11,649 nucleotides of DNA from Candidatus Aminicenantota bacterium (GCA_013139435.1 WTAW01000400.1:1-11649), one strand, 5' to 3'. Counted from the stretch's first letter, positions 1 through 7,806 are shown. Notes: a model not told the origin generated them from the sequence alone. Translations and numbers: made by a program.

Positions 1-318
1 ACCTGGACTATTCATAAAAATTGTCGATACTGATTATAACTTATATGATATTTGTATATTACATTGATCTTTCTGATTATTTTTATGATCATTACATTCG
101 CTATGTTGATTCTATATATAATCGACATTTTTTACCCTATGGCCGAGCTGATCTCACCATATCTACTTCGTTGCGTCCCATTCGTGGTGGACGACCACAA
201 CTTCATGGGCCGACGCCTCGCATCTACGGCAACCTCAACTCGTGAATAATCCAGGCTAATAACCTGGATTATAATGACTTCAACAGTATCAGTAAAGAAT
301 CTTCTATGTTCCTTCGTC
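1..318. other. AT-rich non-coding stretch with inverted repeats
   Basis: I see no convincing gene here. Two short overlapping open frames (about 21-249, + strand) lack a ribosome binding site and recognisable protein character. Positions 20-135 are strongly AT-rich. The first 12 bases (ACCTGGACTATT) match the reverse complement of 245-256 at 10 of 12 positions, and 246-272 is a perfect 10-bp hairpin listed separately. The stretch may be the end of a small repeat element or simply intergenic DNA. The left edge of the window cuts it, so its boundary cannot be set. Confidence 0.45.
246..272. repeat. Perfect 10-bp hairpin (ATAATCCAGG / CCTGGATTAT)
   Basis: ATAATCCAGG (246-255) is exactly complementary to CCTGGATTAT (263-272) across a 7-nt loop. 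No T-run follows, so it is a poor terminator. A related ACCTGGACTATT opens the window, which suggests a repeat family or the end of a small element rather than a single operator. Confidence 0.6.
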
Positions 319-347
319 TTGACGTCTTCGGTTATTAAGCATATATA
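319..347 (+). promoter_or_regulatory. Sigma-70-type promoter for the metallophosphoesterase gene
   Basis: A -35 box TTGACG (319-324) is separated by 17 nt from a -10 box TATATA (342-347). This predicts a transcript start near 354 and a leader of about 47 nt. A purine-rich ribosome site (GAGGAAAGGG, about 385-394) precedes the ATG at 401. Confidence 0.5.
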
Positions 348-400
348 TGTCTTAGAATCTGGGGAGAGATGTCTGTCATAAAACGAGGAAAGGGAGAGAG

Positions 401-1627
401 ATGAGCCGAATACGCAGCGCCATTGTTTTGTCCGACCTGCATCTGGGAAGGAAGATGAGCTATCTCTACACCAAAGATGAAAGGTTCGAAAAGAACAGTC
501 AGGCTCTCCAGGGGTTGCTTTCGGAGCTGGGACCTCAGAACGAGGTCATCCTCCTCGGCGATTTTCTGGAACTGGCCATAGGATCTCTGGATGAGGTCTA
601 TCAAGATACCCGGGAATTCTTCTCTTTTCTCGCCGAGACTGGCCCTTACGAACGGATCGTGTTTATCCCGGGAAATCATGACCATCATTTCTGGAGGGAG
701 CTTGTCGAAGAGGTCTTCATCAACGAACGCCTCCGGAGAGGCTCACACCCTCCCGGACATCATAAATACCCCAGATGTTTTGTGGATATGCGCTTTTCGT
801 CCGCAGACTCGGATCCTGCGTCTCCTATTGTGCTCACAGAAGTGTGGCCAGACAACAAACCCATGCCTGAGATTGTTGTCAAGTATCCCCACCATTTTGT
901 CAGCATCCCATCGAATGAAGGGAAGGACAAACATTATCTGTTCACCCACGGGCACTTTTTGGAAGATCTGTTCAAGCCCGTGAACTATATCATTCAACCG
1001 GCCCATCTGGAAGAGTTGGAGGCATTCAATAATTTCTGGCTGGAATCCTTCGACTACCACATATGGCATGCCGGAAGACTTTCAAATTTTATCTGGAAGT
1101 TTGTACAGAGTTTTCAGAGATGGGGAGCCAAAGACAATCCCGAAATGGAAAACATGATCGATGAGATCTTTCGTCAGCTCAGGGAAAAAGGATATCTCAG
1201 CTGGCTGAGTGCATGTGTGCTGAAACGTTTCATGATGGGGAAGATCAAAAGAATTTCTTGGAATGAAAACAGTGGATTGTATAAAGCTGCAGTAGACGAG
1301 AAATTGATCAGGAGCATTGAAGATTATATCGGGCGTTATATCGTCTCCCGCTATCAAAAGGGGAGAGCGAAAGATTTGGACCTCCCGGCGGATTCAGATA
1401 TTCCCATGCCTTTCACTTTTGTCTTCGGCCACACACACATCCCGATCCAAGATGAGGATATGGAAAGATCCAGGGCGGTTGTCAATAGCAAAGTCTATCC
1501 GCTCTTGAATACAGGCGGATGGCTGCGCACAGATGGACCGGGAATCGCGGGCGGCGAGAACGCGGGTGTTTTAGTGATCAACGAAACAGGAGCGTTCTGG
1601 AAGTCACTTTCCGGTCAGCTGGAATAG
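401..1627 (+). CDS. Calcineurin-like metallophosphoesterase
   Basis: This 408-residue cytosolic protein is a two-metal phosphoesterase of the calcineurin-like superfamily. The metal-site motifs occur in the usual order: SDLHLG (residues 11-16), GDFLE (53-57), GNHDHH (91-96), THGH (182-185) and FGHTHIP (342-348). No signal peptide or membrane segment is visible. The stretch between THGH and FGHTH is about 155 residues, rich in aromatic and helix-forming residues. It is much longer than in compact relatives such as LpxH (about 240 residues in total), so it probably forms a helical insert that shapes substrate access. The substrate is unknown; a phosphodiester or nucleotide-lipid substrate is possible but unproven. 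The ATG has a purine-rich ribosome site, and a terminator follows, so the gene is probably monocistronic. Confidence 0.88.
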   Translation: MSRIRSAIVLSDLHLGRKMSYLYTKDERFEKNSQALQGLLSELGPQNEVILLGDFLELAIGSLDEVYQDTREFFSFLAETGPYERIVFIPGNHDHHFWRELVEEVFINERLRRGSHPPGHHKYPRCFVDMRFSSADSDPASPIVLTEVWPDNKPMPEIVVKYPHHFVSIPSNEGKDKHYLFTHGHFLEDLFKPVNYIIQPAHLEELEAFNNFWLESFDYHIWHAGRLSNFIWKFVQSFQRWGAKDNPEMENMIDEIFRQLREKGYLSWLSACVLKRFMMGKIKRISWNENSGLYKAAVDEKLIRSIEDYIGRYIVSRYQKGRAKDLDLPADSDIPMPFTFVFGHTHIPIQDEDMERSRAVVNSKVYPLLNTGGWLRTDGPGIAGGENAGVLVINETGAFWKSLSGQLE

Positions 1628-1692
1628 AAGATGCGCCAGGCAACATCTCCTCGCCATTGCGCGCAAACACAAACGAATTTGAGACCACCTCG

Positions 1693-1736
1693 AATCACCG
1701 CAAATTTCATCCCTAAGGGTGATTGCACTTTTTTTT
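1693..1736 (+). terminator. Likely intrinsic terminator after the metallophosphoesterase gene
   Basis: AATCACC (1693-1699) pairs perfectly with GGTGATT (1718-1724). The 18-nt loop contains a small CCC-TAA-GGG hairpin, and an 8-T run (1729-1736) follows within 5 nt. The 7-bp stem is modest, but the T-run and the position after a stop codon fit a terminator separating this gene from the histidine kinase operon. Confidence 0.55.
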
Positions 1737-1840
1737 AGTTGTTGATATAAAAAGATTAAAAGATAGCTATGCGCTTATTAAGTTTTGAGCTTCTGGGGTT
1801 GAATTTTTACAGGCGTCTCTAGCATCAAAAAGAGCTGGTT

Positions 1841-3316
1841 ATGACAAAGAAAAAAGGAGCAGAGAATAATCCTCAAGACGACTTGATCGCTCTCCGCAAA
1901 AAAATCGTCGAGCTTGAAAATGCCCTCGTCGCATCCCAGAAAAAGGAAGAGGAGCTCCGCCGGTCCGAAGAGAAGTACCGGGCGATCTTTGAATCCTTCT
2001 ACGATGTGTACTACCGAACGGATAAAGATGGAAAGGTCATCGATATCAGTCCGTCTATCCATTCTCAAGCGGGGTACGATCCCAGTGATATCATCGGTCA
2101 TCCCGTGACCGTTTTTTTTGTCGAACCCTCAGCCCGTGATGTTTTTATCCAAAAGATCAAAGAAACAGGATGGATCAATGATTACGAGATAAAGCTGAAA
2201 AGCAAGAGTGGAACACCGATTGAAACATCGGTAAGCGCCCGGATTGTGCTGGATGAAAACCAAGTCCCTTCTGGTATTGAGGGTGTACTTCGCAACATCA
2301 CCGAACGAAAACGCATCGAATTAGCCATCAAAGATTCAGAACAAAAATACCGAGATCTTGTGGATAATGCCCTTGTTGGCGTATACAGGACCAATCTCTC
2401 AGGCGATATCCTTTTTATCAATGAAGCTTTCTCAGATCTGTTGGGCTTCTCATCACCGGAAGATATGATGAAAGGAGGAGTCTTGGTCAGGTACAAGAAC
2501 CTTGAGGACCGTGATCTGTTCATCGAGAAACTCAAAGAAAAAGGAAGACTAAGCTATTATGAGGTCGAATTGTTGACCAATTCAGGCGAGTCGAAAAATG
2601 TTCTCCTCAGTGCCACTCTTGCGGGGGACGAAATCATAGGAATGCTGATGGACGTTACTGACCGGAAAAAAGCCACTGAGAAGATCAGAGCCGCGCTGAA
2701 AGAAAAGGAGATCCTCCTCCAGGAATTGCACCATCGTGTGAAGAACAATATGCAGGTGATCTCAGGGCTGATCGAGCTCCAGTCGCAGCAGCTCCATGAC
2801 GAGAGCTCTCGTGAGATCTTCAACGAAACCAGAGATCGCGTCAGTTCGATGGCTCTGATCCATGAAAACCTCTACAAGGCTAGCGACCTGGGAAACATCA
2901 ACTTTGTCGAATACGTAAAAACACTGACAACACATTTGTTTTACTCCTATAACGTGGATTGTGACGTCATCCAGCTCAAGACCGATGTCAAAGATGTGTT
3001 CTTAGATGTCCAGGTGGGGATTCCCTGCGGGTTGATCATCAATGAACTGATCTCAAACACTCTAAAACATGCCTTCCCTGGGGGTCAACATGGGGAAGTC
3101 AAAGTTTCCCTATTCCCGGAGGGTGAAGGTCAGTACACCTTGATCGTGAAAGACAATGGCACAGGATTTCCTAAAGATCTGGACTTCAGGAAGACCAAGT
3201 CTCTCGGGATGCAGCTGGTGACAATGCTGGTCGACCAGCTTGAGGGAACCATCGCAATGAAAAGAGACGGAGGAACAGAGTTTATCATCTCTTTTTCAGA
3301 GAAAAAGGGGGGGTAA
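1841..3316 (+). CDS. Cytosolic two-PAS sensor histidine kinase (HisKA_2 type)
   Basis: This 491-residue protein has no membrane segment. It starts with a charged coiled coil (about 14-45), followed by two PAS domains (about 43-155 and 165-277), each ending in a linker of the NITERK/VTDRKK type. The HisKA_2 dimerisation region carries LHHRVKNN, with His298 as the likely phosphoacceptor. The HATPase domain shows an N-box with Asn401-Glu402, DNGTGF at 438-443 and a SLGMQLV segment. This architecture is typical of kinases that detect a soluble signal and phosphorylate a separate response regulator; none is encoded in the window. The gene begins a tight three-gene run: its stop is 3 nt before the alpha-galactosidase start. 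The ribosome site before the ATG is weak, and I found no strong promoter in 1737-1840. Confidence 0.9.
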   Translation: MTKKKGAENNPQDDLIALRKKIVELENALVASQKKEEELRRSEEKYRAIFESFYDVYYRTDKDGKVIDISPSIHSQAGYDPSDIIGHPVTVFFVEPSARDVFIQKIKETGWINDYEIKLKSKSGTPIETSVSARIVLDENQVPSGIEGVLRNITERKRIELAIKDSEQKYRDLVDNALVGVYRTNLSGDILFINEAFSDLLGFSSPEDMMKGGVLVRYKNLEDRDLFIEKLKEKGRLSYYEVELLTNSGESKNVLLSATLAGDEIIGMLMDVTDRKKATEKIRAALKEKEILLQELHHRVKNNMQVISGLIELQSQQLHDESSREIFNETRDRVSSMALIHENLYKASDLGNINFVEYVKTLTTHLFYSYNVDCDVIQLKTDVKDVFLDVQVGIPCGLIINELISNTLKHAFPGGQHGEVKVSLFPEGEGQYTLIVKDNGTGFPKDLDFRKTKSLGMQLVTMLVDQLEGTIAMKRDGGTEFIISFSEKKGG

Positions 3317-3319
3317 ATC

Positions 3320-6097
3320 ATGAGATCAATCCGTTTCATCATATTATCGATCGTTGTCGCGTTTTTGTTTCAATCTTCCTGGCTGATGGCCGACTCTGTT
3401 CGTTCGGGGCAGAAAAAAGTCGATGGAGTTCAAATCTTCTGGTTGAGCAATGACCAGATCCACTGCTCGGTTTCAGTAGAAAACGGCATGCTCAGGCAAG
3501 ATGAGCTCACGCCACTCCCGGAATGGATCTCAAAGTATGGGGCACAACTCCTCGAAGTGAGAACAGATGCGGATTTTGCCCTGGATCTGATGTGGGCGAG
3601 GTGGAAGGCTCCCGGTAAAACGAACAACGCCGAGAATCCTGTCCTTTTGACAAAGAAAGACTTCCGGATAGTGCAGCATATCTTCAAGAAATCTCCTCGT
3701 GGCACCGTAGAGCTTTCGCTTTATTTCAAGCGAGAAGGGATACCGTTGGAGGTAAAAATCACGTATCGTGTCGAGCCAGATACGTTTTATGTACGCCGAC
3801 GACTGGCTGTTCGGGATGTGGAATTCGGTTCTCACTTCCTCCGATGGATCTGGCCTCGCAGAGGCCTTATACCGGGGATGACGTCGCTCATAAAGCCTGG
3901 CGGGTTCGGCCAGCCTGTTGCCTTCCGCCAGGGAGATGGGGGTGCTTTTTTTGGCTTGGAGTACCCCACGGCAGAGAATTCCCTCCGGCACACAACCGCA
4001 GGAAATTTGAAGTTGGAATGCGGGCAGGTGATCGGTGAGCGCATCGGCACACCTTGGGTTGAAAGCGAGTGGGTCGTCCAAGGACTTTCTCCCAATGCCC
4101 AGGTCAAACAGTGGTTCTGGAAATATCTGGATAGTATCCGTGTCGCGCCCCTTAAGCCTTATCTTCTTTATAACAGCTGGTACGACCTGCGAGCTCCGGT
4201 TATGGTCAAAGATCCATCGCGGGCTCTTACCGAGAGAAACATTCTTCGGACAATAGAGTCCTTTCGGCGACGGATGGTGATTGAACGCGATCTCAAACTG
4301 GATGCCTTTGTCCTGGACGATGGCTGGGATGTTTATAAAAGCGACTGGATGTTGAATGCCGGACAATTTCCAAATGGTCTAGCGCCAGTATCCGCGGCTT
4401 TACAGCGCATGGGGAGTCAGCTGGGGATATGGATCGGCCCAACAGGCGGCTATTCTCACAGGGATTGGCGAATCGGATGGATGAAGGCCAATGGATACGA
4501 AGTTGTCGGAGATCAGTTTTGTGTGGCCGGGGAAAAGTATCACGCCCTTCTTAAAGAACGCATCACAAATTTTGTTCGGAATGATGGTATTCGCTATTTC
4601 AAGTGGGATGGGATTCAGTTCTCGTGTAGCGAACCCGACCATGGCCATCTGCCGGATGTGTATTCCCGGCGAGCTGTGATGGAGGCGATGATCGACCTCT
4701 GCCGCACAGCTCGTGCGGAGAGCCCCGATGTTTTTCTGAACATCACATCCGGGACGTGGCTGAGTCCCTGGTGGTTGAAATACGCAAACACCATCTGGAT
4801 GCAGGGCTCGGATTATGGCTATGCCAATGTCCCTTCGATCAGCCAACGGGATCGTGCCATGACCTATCGGGATACCATCCTTTACGATGATCTGGTAGAA
4901 AAGAGATTCTGGTTCCCCATCGCCAATCTAATGACCCACGGCATCATCAAAGGGCATCTCCAAAAGCTGGGAGGGGAGGCCGAGCCACTCGATAAATTCA
5001 CTGACAATGCCTTGCTCTATTTTGCGCGTGGGATATCCATGGGTGAGCTCTATATTTCGCCCGATCTTCTCACAGATGAGGAATGGGATGCATTAGCCAT
5101 GTCGATTCACTGGGCCAAAGATCGCTTCCCGATCCTGGATTCCACCGAGATGGTGGGAGGAAATCCTGAGGGAAGAAATCCTTACGGGTATGTTCATTTT
5201 GAGGGGAAAAGAGGCATCATCGTTGCCCGCAATCCCTTTATGGAGCCAAAAACTCTCAAGCTAGAGCTGTTGCCTTCACTGGGCTTGGATCCTTCTGCTA
5301 TGGATCTTGTGGTCGATAAAGTGTATCCTGTACGCTATATTTCGCCTGATCTTATCCCTGCCGGTGTCGATCTGGAAATTCTACTGGAGGGGTATGAAAC
5401 TGCTGTTTATGAAATCTATCCGCTGGAAGAAGCCCAGGAGCCTCTTCTAGCTGGGATTAAATATGATCTGACTCGTGCAACAAAAAAAGGCTATACGATA
5501 AGAGTATTGGACAGTGGGGGAGAGGCCCGCCTGTTAAATCCGAAAATGGTGAGCTCTCTCGTTTATGATGGAAAGCGTGTTGACCCTCCTGATGAAGTGA
5601 TTCCTGTGGTTAAGCTGCCCGAACCTGTGAATCGCGTATCCGTCCAGAAGTATGCGGGGGAGGGGCAATTCTGGAGCGATATCCGCTTCAGGCTTCACGA
5701 GCCCGCAAAAACGGCCACATTTTGCTTACTTCTTGAGCCATCAGGTGCGTTTGTGGATGGAGAGGATCCGGCAGTGGTTATGATCTTGAATGGAGAGCCA
5801 GTCGGGATGCAAACAGAAATCCAGGAGGGACGATGGAAATGGTACAAGCGTGATGTCCCTATCGGCAGCCATCTGATGCGTGTGCAGATATTTCCACCCG
5901 AAGGCGAAACAAACTGGGCAGGGACAGCTTCCGCGTGGCTTGTTCTCACTATGGAACCGGATGCCAAGGATGTGTCCATCACGCTCAAACAGGAATTGCC
6001 ACGGCTTCGACCCATGCCCCCGCGATCTTTACGTCCAGGTCAATTCCGCCGCACCGTCAAACTCGGCTCGTTTGAAATATCCACAAAATCCCCATAG
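3320..6097 (+). CDS. Secreted GH36-like alpha-galactosidase
   Basis: This 925-residue glycoside hydrolase has a signal peptide: basic MRSIR, a hydrophobic core, and probable cleavage after Ala24 (LMA-DS). The N-terminal beta-sandwich (about 30-300) leads into a (beta/alpha)8 barrel with clan GH-D motifs: LDDGW (332-336), FPNG and GIWIGP. Asp430 in FKWDG is the expected nucleophile, and Asp498 in QGSDYG the likely acid/base, 68 residues later as in GH36. The family hydrolyses terminal alpha-galactosides with retention of configuration; alpha-N-acetylgalactosaminides are an alternative. About 200 residues beyond the usual GH36 end suggest an extra C-terminal beta domain, perhaps for carbohydrate binding. 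A G-run at the end of the preceding gene serves as ribosome site. Gaps of 3 nt to both neighbours imply co-transcription and translational coupling. Confidence 0.87.
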   Translation: MRSIRFIILSIVVAFLFQSSWLMADSVRSGQKKVDGVQIFWLSNDQIHCSVSVENGMLRQDELTPLPEWISKYGAQLLEVRTDADFALDLMWARWKAPGKTNNAENPVLLTKKDFRIVQHIFKKSPRGTVELSLYFKREGIPLEVKITYRVEPDTFYVRRRLAVRDVEFGSHFLRWIWPRRGLIPGMTSLIKPGGFGQPVAFRQGDGGAFFGLEYPTAENSLRHTTAGNLKLECGQVIGERIGTPWVESEWVVQGLSPNAQVKQWFWKYLDSIRVAPLKPYLLYNSWYDLRAPVMVKDPSRALTERNILRTIESFRRRMVIERDLKLDAFVLDDGWDVYKSDWMLNAGQFPNGLAPVSAALQRMGSQLGIWIGPTGGYSHRDWRIGWMKANGYEVVGDQFCVAGEKYHALLKERITNFVRNDGIRYFKWDGIQFSCSEPDHGHLPDVYSRRAVMEAMIDLCRTARAESPDVFLNITSGTWLSPWWLKYANTIWMQGSDYGYANVPSISQRDRAMTYRDTILYDDLVEKRFWFPIANLMTHGIIKGHLQKLGGEAEPLDKFTDNALLYFARGISMGELYISPDLLTDEEWDALAMSIHWAKDRFPILDSTEMVGGNPEGRNPYGYVHFEGKRGIIVARNPFMEPKTLKLELLPSLGLDPSAMDLVVDKVYPVRYISPDLIPAGVDLEILLEGYETAVYEIYPLEEAQEPLLAGIKYDLTRATKKGYTIRVLDSGGEARLLNPKMVSSLVYDGKRVDPPDEVIPVVKLPEPVNRVSVQKYAGEGQFWSDIRFRLHEPAKTATFCLLLEPSGAFVDGEDPAVVMILNGEPVGMQTEIQEGRWKWYKRDVPIGSHLMRVQIFPPEGETNWAGTASAWLVLTMEPDAKDVSITLKQELPRLRPMPPRSLRPGQFRRTVKLGSFEISTKSP

Positions 6098-6100
6098 AAA

Positions 6101-7144
6101 ATGACACGAACACCCTCTCGAATCATCCGCGCTACTGCAGCCCTGCGCATCAATGATATCGGCGGCTGGACCGACACGTGGTTTTCAGGCGAAGGAAAAG
6201 TGTTGAACCTGGCGATATCCCCTCCGGTCGAGGTGGAGATCAGAGCTTTCCCGAACAAGAGAAACAGAAAAAAAAGGGTTTTAGTGAAAGCTTTAGATTA
6301 TGGAGATTCTTTCTGGATGAATCCAGAGGAGCCAGATTACATCATTCATCCCTATCTTCAAGGAGCGATCAATTCTATCCGCATCCCAAAAGGATATGAG
6401 CTCGACGTGAGTGTTTCGGCTCGTGTCCCGGCCTCAAGTTCTGTTGGGACATCGGCCTCTGTGTGTGTTGCACTGATCGGTGCGATCGCAGCTCTCTCGC
6501 CGCAAACCCGCTCTACAGACGAAATCGTATCTTTGGCTCACCGTGTGGAAATAGAAAAACTCGAATTGCAAAGTGGGATTCAGGACCAGATTTGTGCGGC
6601 CTACGGAGGAGTTTGTTTTATCCATATGCTTACTTATCCCGAAGCCGAAGTCACGCGCTTATTTTTACCCATGAGATTGAAAGATGAGCTCAACCAGAGG
6701 TTGAGCTTGGTATTCCTGGGGAAGGCGCATCGTTCATCCGATATCCACGAGGACGTGATCTCCACCCTTGAAAAAGGTGGCCCTCAATTTAAAGAGATTA
6801 TTAAAATGAGAGATCTTGCAGAGAAAGCGAGAGACTATTTAAATAAAGGTGACTTGAATGGCTACGGGAAGATAATGGTGCAGAATAACGAATGTCAGCG
6901 TGCCCTCCATCCAGGACTCGTTTCTGAGGAAGCTGATTCAGTGATTGAAATTGCAAAAAAATACAATGCTGCAGGATGGAAGGTCAACGGAGCTGGTGGC
7001 AAAGGGGGTTCCTTGACCATTCTTGGCAGCCGCACGATTCACGATAGGGAAGCCATGCTCCGGGAGATCGATGCTCTCGGCAAAGGCATCCAATCGCTCC
7101 GTTTTTCCCTCTCACCCTCCGGCCTCACCGTCACCTCCGAATAA
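6101..7144 (+). CDS. GHMP-family sugar kinase (fucokinase/heptokinase-like clade)
   Basis: This 347-residue cytosolic protein is a small-molecule kinase of the GHMP fold. The substrate segment near the N-terminus contains IGGWTDT. The ATP-binding loop is PASSSVGTSAS (110-120), a variant of PxxxGLGSSAA. The third motif is NGAGGKGG (296-303). These features resemble D-glycero-D-manno-heptose 7-phosphate kinase and L-fucokinase/L-arabinokinase-type enzymes rather than classical GalK, which begins with GEHTDY. The sugar is therefore uncertain, although the alpha-galactosidase upstream makes a galactose-type hexose attractive. The start lies 3 nt after the upstream stop with no clear ribosome site, which fits translational coupling. 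A palindromic repeat with a T-run begins at the stop codon. Confidence 0.85.
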   Translation: MTRTPSRIIRATAALRINDIGGWTDTWFSGEGKVLNLAISPPVEVEIRAFPNKRNRKKRVLVKALDYGDSFWMNPEEPDYIIHPYLQGAINSIRIPKGYELDVSVSARVPASSSVGTSASVCVALIGAIAALSPQTRSTDEIVSLAHRVEIEKLELQSGIQDQICAAYGGVCFIHMLTYPEAEVTRLFLPMRLKDELNQRLSLVFLGKAHRSSDIHEDVISTLEKGGPQFKEIIKMRDLAEKARDYLNKGDLNGYGKIMVQNNECQRALHPGLVSEEADSVIEIAKKYNAAGWKVNGAGGKGGSLTILGSRTIHDREAMLREIDALGKGIQSLRFSLSPSGLTVTSE

Positions 7145-7165
7145 AAAAGGGACTGTCACCTTTTT
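7143..7165. repeat. Palindromic repeat copy 1 (GGGACTGTCACC), doubles as terminator
   Basis: AAAAAGG (7144-7150) pairs with CCTTTTT (7159-7165) around an 8-nt loop. The core GGGACTGTCACCTTTT (7149-7164) recurs exactly at 7185-7200. The element overlaps the stop codon of the GHMP kinase gene and ends in five T, so it can terminate transcription in both directions. It resembles short extragenic palindromes spread through many genomes. Confidence 0.7.
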
Positions 7166-7178
7166 GCTTCACCCCTGG

Positions 7179-7200
7179 AAAAAGGGGACTGTCACCTTTT
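7179..7200. repeat. Palindromic repeat copy 2 (GGGGACTGTCACC)
   Basis: This is the second copy of the same motif, 36 nt after the first and in direct orientation. Its last two bases belong to the stop codon of the leftward vapC gene. A small CCCC/GGGG hairpin (7172-7175 with 7184-7187) links the two copies. The placement would terminate leftward vapC transcripts as well as rightward operon transcripts. Confidence 0.7.
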
Positions 7201-7564
7201 AAATAGGATGATAGGCGATATTCAGTTGGTCCGCAGCCTCTCTTAGTCCTTTAGCCTTAGTCCAGATGAGGGCAGTTGAAAGCAAAGCCGAGGCGAGCAG
7301 GTGAACATCCACATAATCTAGATCAATGCCCATAAGCTGATTTTTTTCTATAAAGAGCAGGATCTCTTCATGGCTTGCCTTTGTAGCTGTGGGAAGGGCT
7401 TCAAGCAACGACAGGATTTCTTCTCGATTTTTTAGATTTTCACAGGCTAAATCGCCTATGACAAAGGGATGACAAACGATATACCCTTCCATCAACAATG
7501 ACTTATGAGGGGGATTTTTGTCTCGAAAATGCGAGACCCAAATGGAGGTGTCTGCAAGAACCAT
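7199..7564 (-). CDS. vapC: VapC-type PIN-domain toxin with altered active site
   Basis: This 121-residue protein matches the short PIN-domain ribonucleases of type II toxin-antitoxin systems. It shows VLADTSIWVSHFR (first acid Asp5), CHPFVIGDLA and YVDVHLLASALL (third acid Asp86), ending in WTKAKGL. Relatives cut tRNA or rRNA using three to four acidic residues around a metal ion. Two positions differ from what I expect for this subfamily: the acid in the usual GELA is Asp38, and the fourth acid (Asp in WTxDxxL) is Ala104. The toxin may be weakened or inactive. It lies 8 nt downstream of vapB and has no clear ribosome site of its own, so coupled translation is likely. Confidence 0.85.
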   Translation of the reverse strand: MVLADTSIWVSHFRDKNPPHKSLLMEGYIVCHPFVIGDLACENLKNREEILSLLEALPTATKASHEEILLFIEKNQLMGIDLDYVDVHLLASALLSTALIWTKAKGLREAADQLNIAYHPI

Positions 7565-7572
7565 ATCTAAAT

Positions 7573-7770
7573 CTAACTTTTGCTGATTCTCCTGCTGCTC
7601 CGAACGCGAAGAAATTTTTCTGTGCCCTCTAATCGGGCCAGTCTTTTACTGCTCTCAAGCGCAATTAGAGCTTCCAGTCCTCGCCGGACTAACGATGTTT
7701 TTTCGGTGATTCCCGTCAGTTGGGAGGCCTGATCCAGAAGCCTATCATCGATGTTTAATGTTGTCCTCAT
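7573..7770 (-). CDS. vapB: VapB-type ribbon-helix-helix antitoxin
   Basis: The 65-residue form starting MRTTLNIDDRLL has the strand-forming N-terminus of VapB antitoxins, followed by LVRRGLEALIAL helices and a basic C-terminal tail that would contact the toxin. Ribbon-helix-helix dimers of this family bind the operon promoter and repress it, more tightly when bound to VapC. I chose the ATG at 7768-7770 because the family begins at MRTTL. Further in-frame ATGs at 7774-7776 and 7795-7797 and a TTG at 7804-7806 all lie inside the promoter/operator repeats. No ribosome site precedes any of these starts, so a leaderless or very short-leader transcript is possible. Confidence 0.83.
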   Translation of the reverse strand: MRTTLNIDDRLLDQASQLTGITEKTSLVRRGLEALIALESSKRLARLEGTEKFLRVRSSRRISKS

Positions 7771-7806
7771 ATGCATAGATATGCATAGATTATGCATACA
7801 TGTCAA
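7769..7806 (-). promoter_or_regulatory. Likely vapBC operator/promoter with three ATGCAT palindromes
   Basis: ATGCAT occurs at 7771-7776, 7781-7786 and 7792-7797. The 10- and 11-bp steps place the sites on one face of the helix, as expected for an array of ribbon-helix-helix dimers. On the minus strand a perfect TTGACA lies at 7806-7801 and CATAAT at 7794-7789, although they are too close to each other to form one promoter. TTGACA with a 17-nt spacer would use CATATC (7783-7778) as a weak -10 box and start transcription almost at the vapB ATG. Autoregulation by VapB is inferred from the family. Confidence 0.55.

Noticed and set aside
21..249. Two overlapping small open frames at the left end (74 and 65 residues)
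   Set aside because: They overlap in different frames of AT-rich DNA, lack ribosome sites and show no family character.
3530..4366. A 278-residue antisense open frame inside the alpha-galactosidase gene
   Set aside because: The + strand frame carries clear GH36 motifs; the antisense product has no recognisable domain or ribosome site and is a shadow.
6101..7144. Calling the GHMP kinase a galactokinase (GalK)
   Set aside because: The GalK signature GEHTDY is absent; IGGWTDT places it in another clade, so only the superfamily is named.
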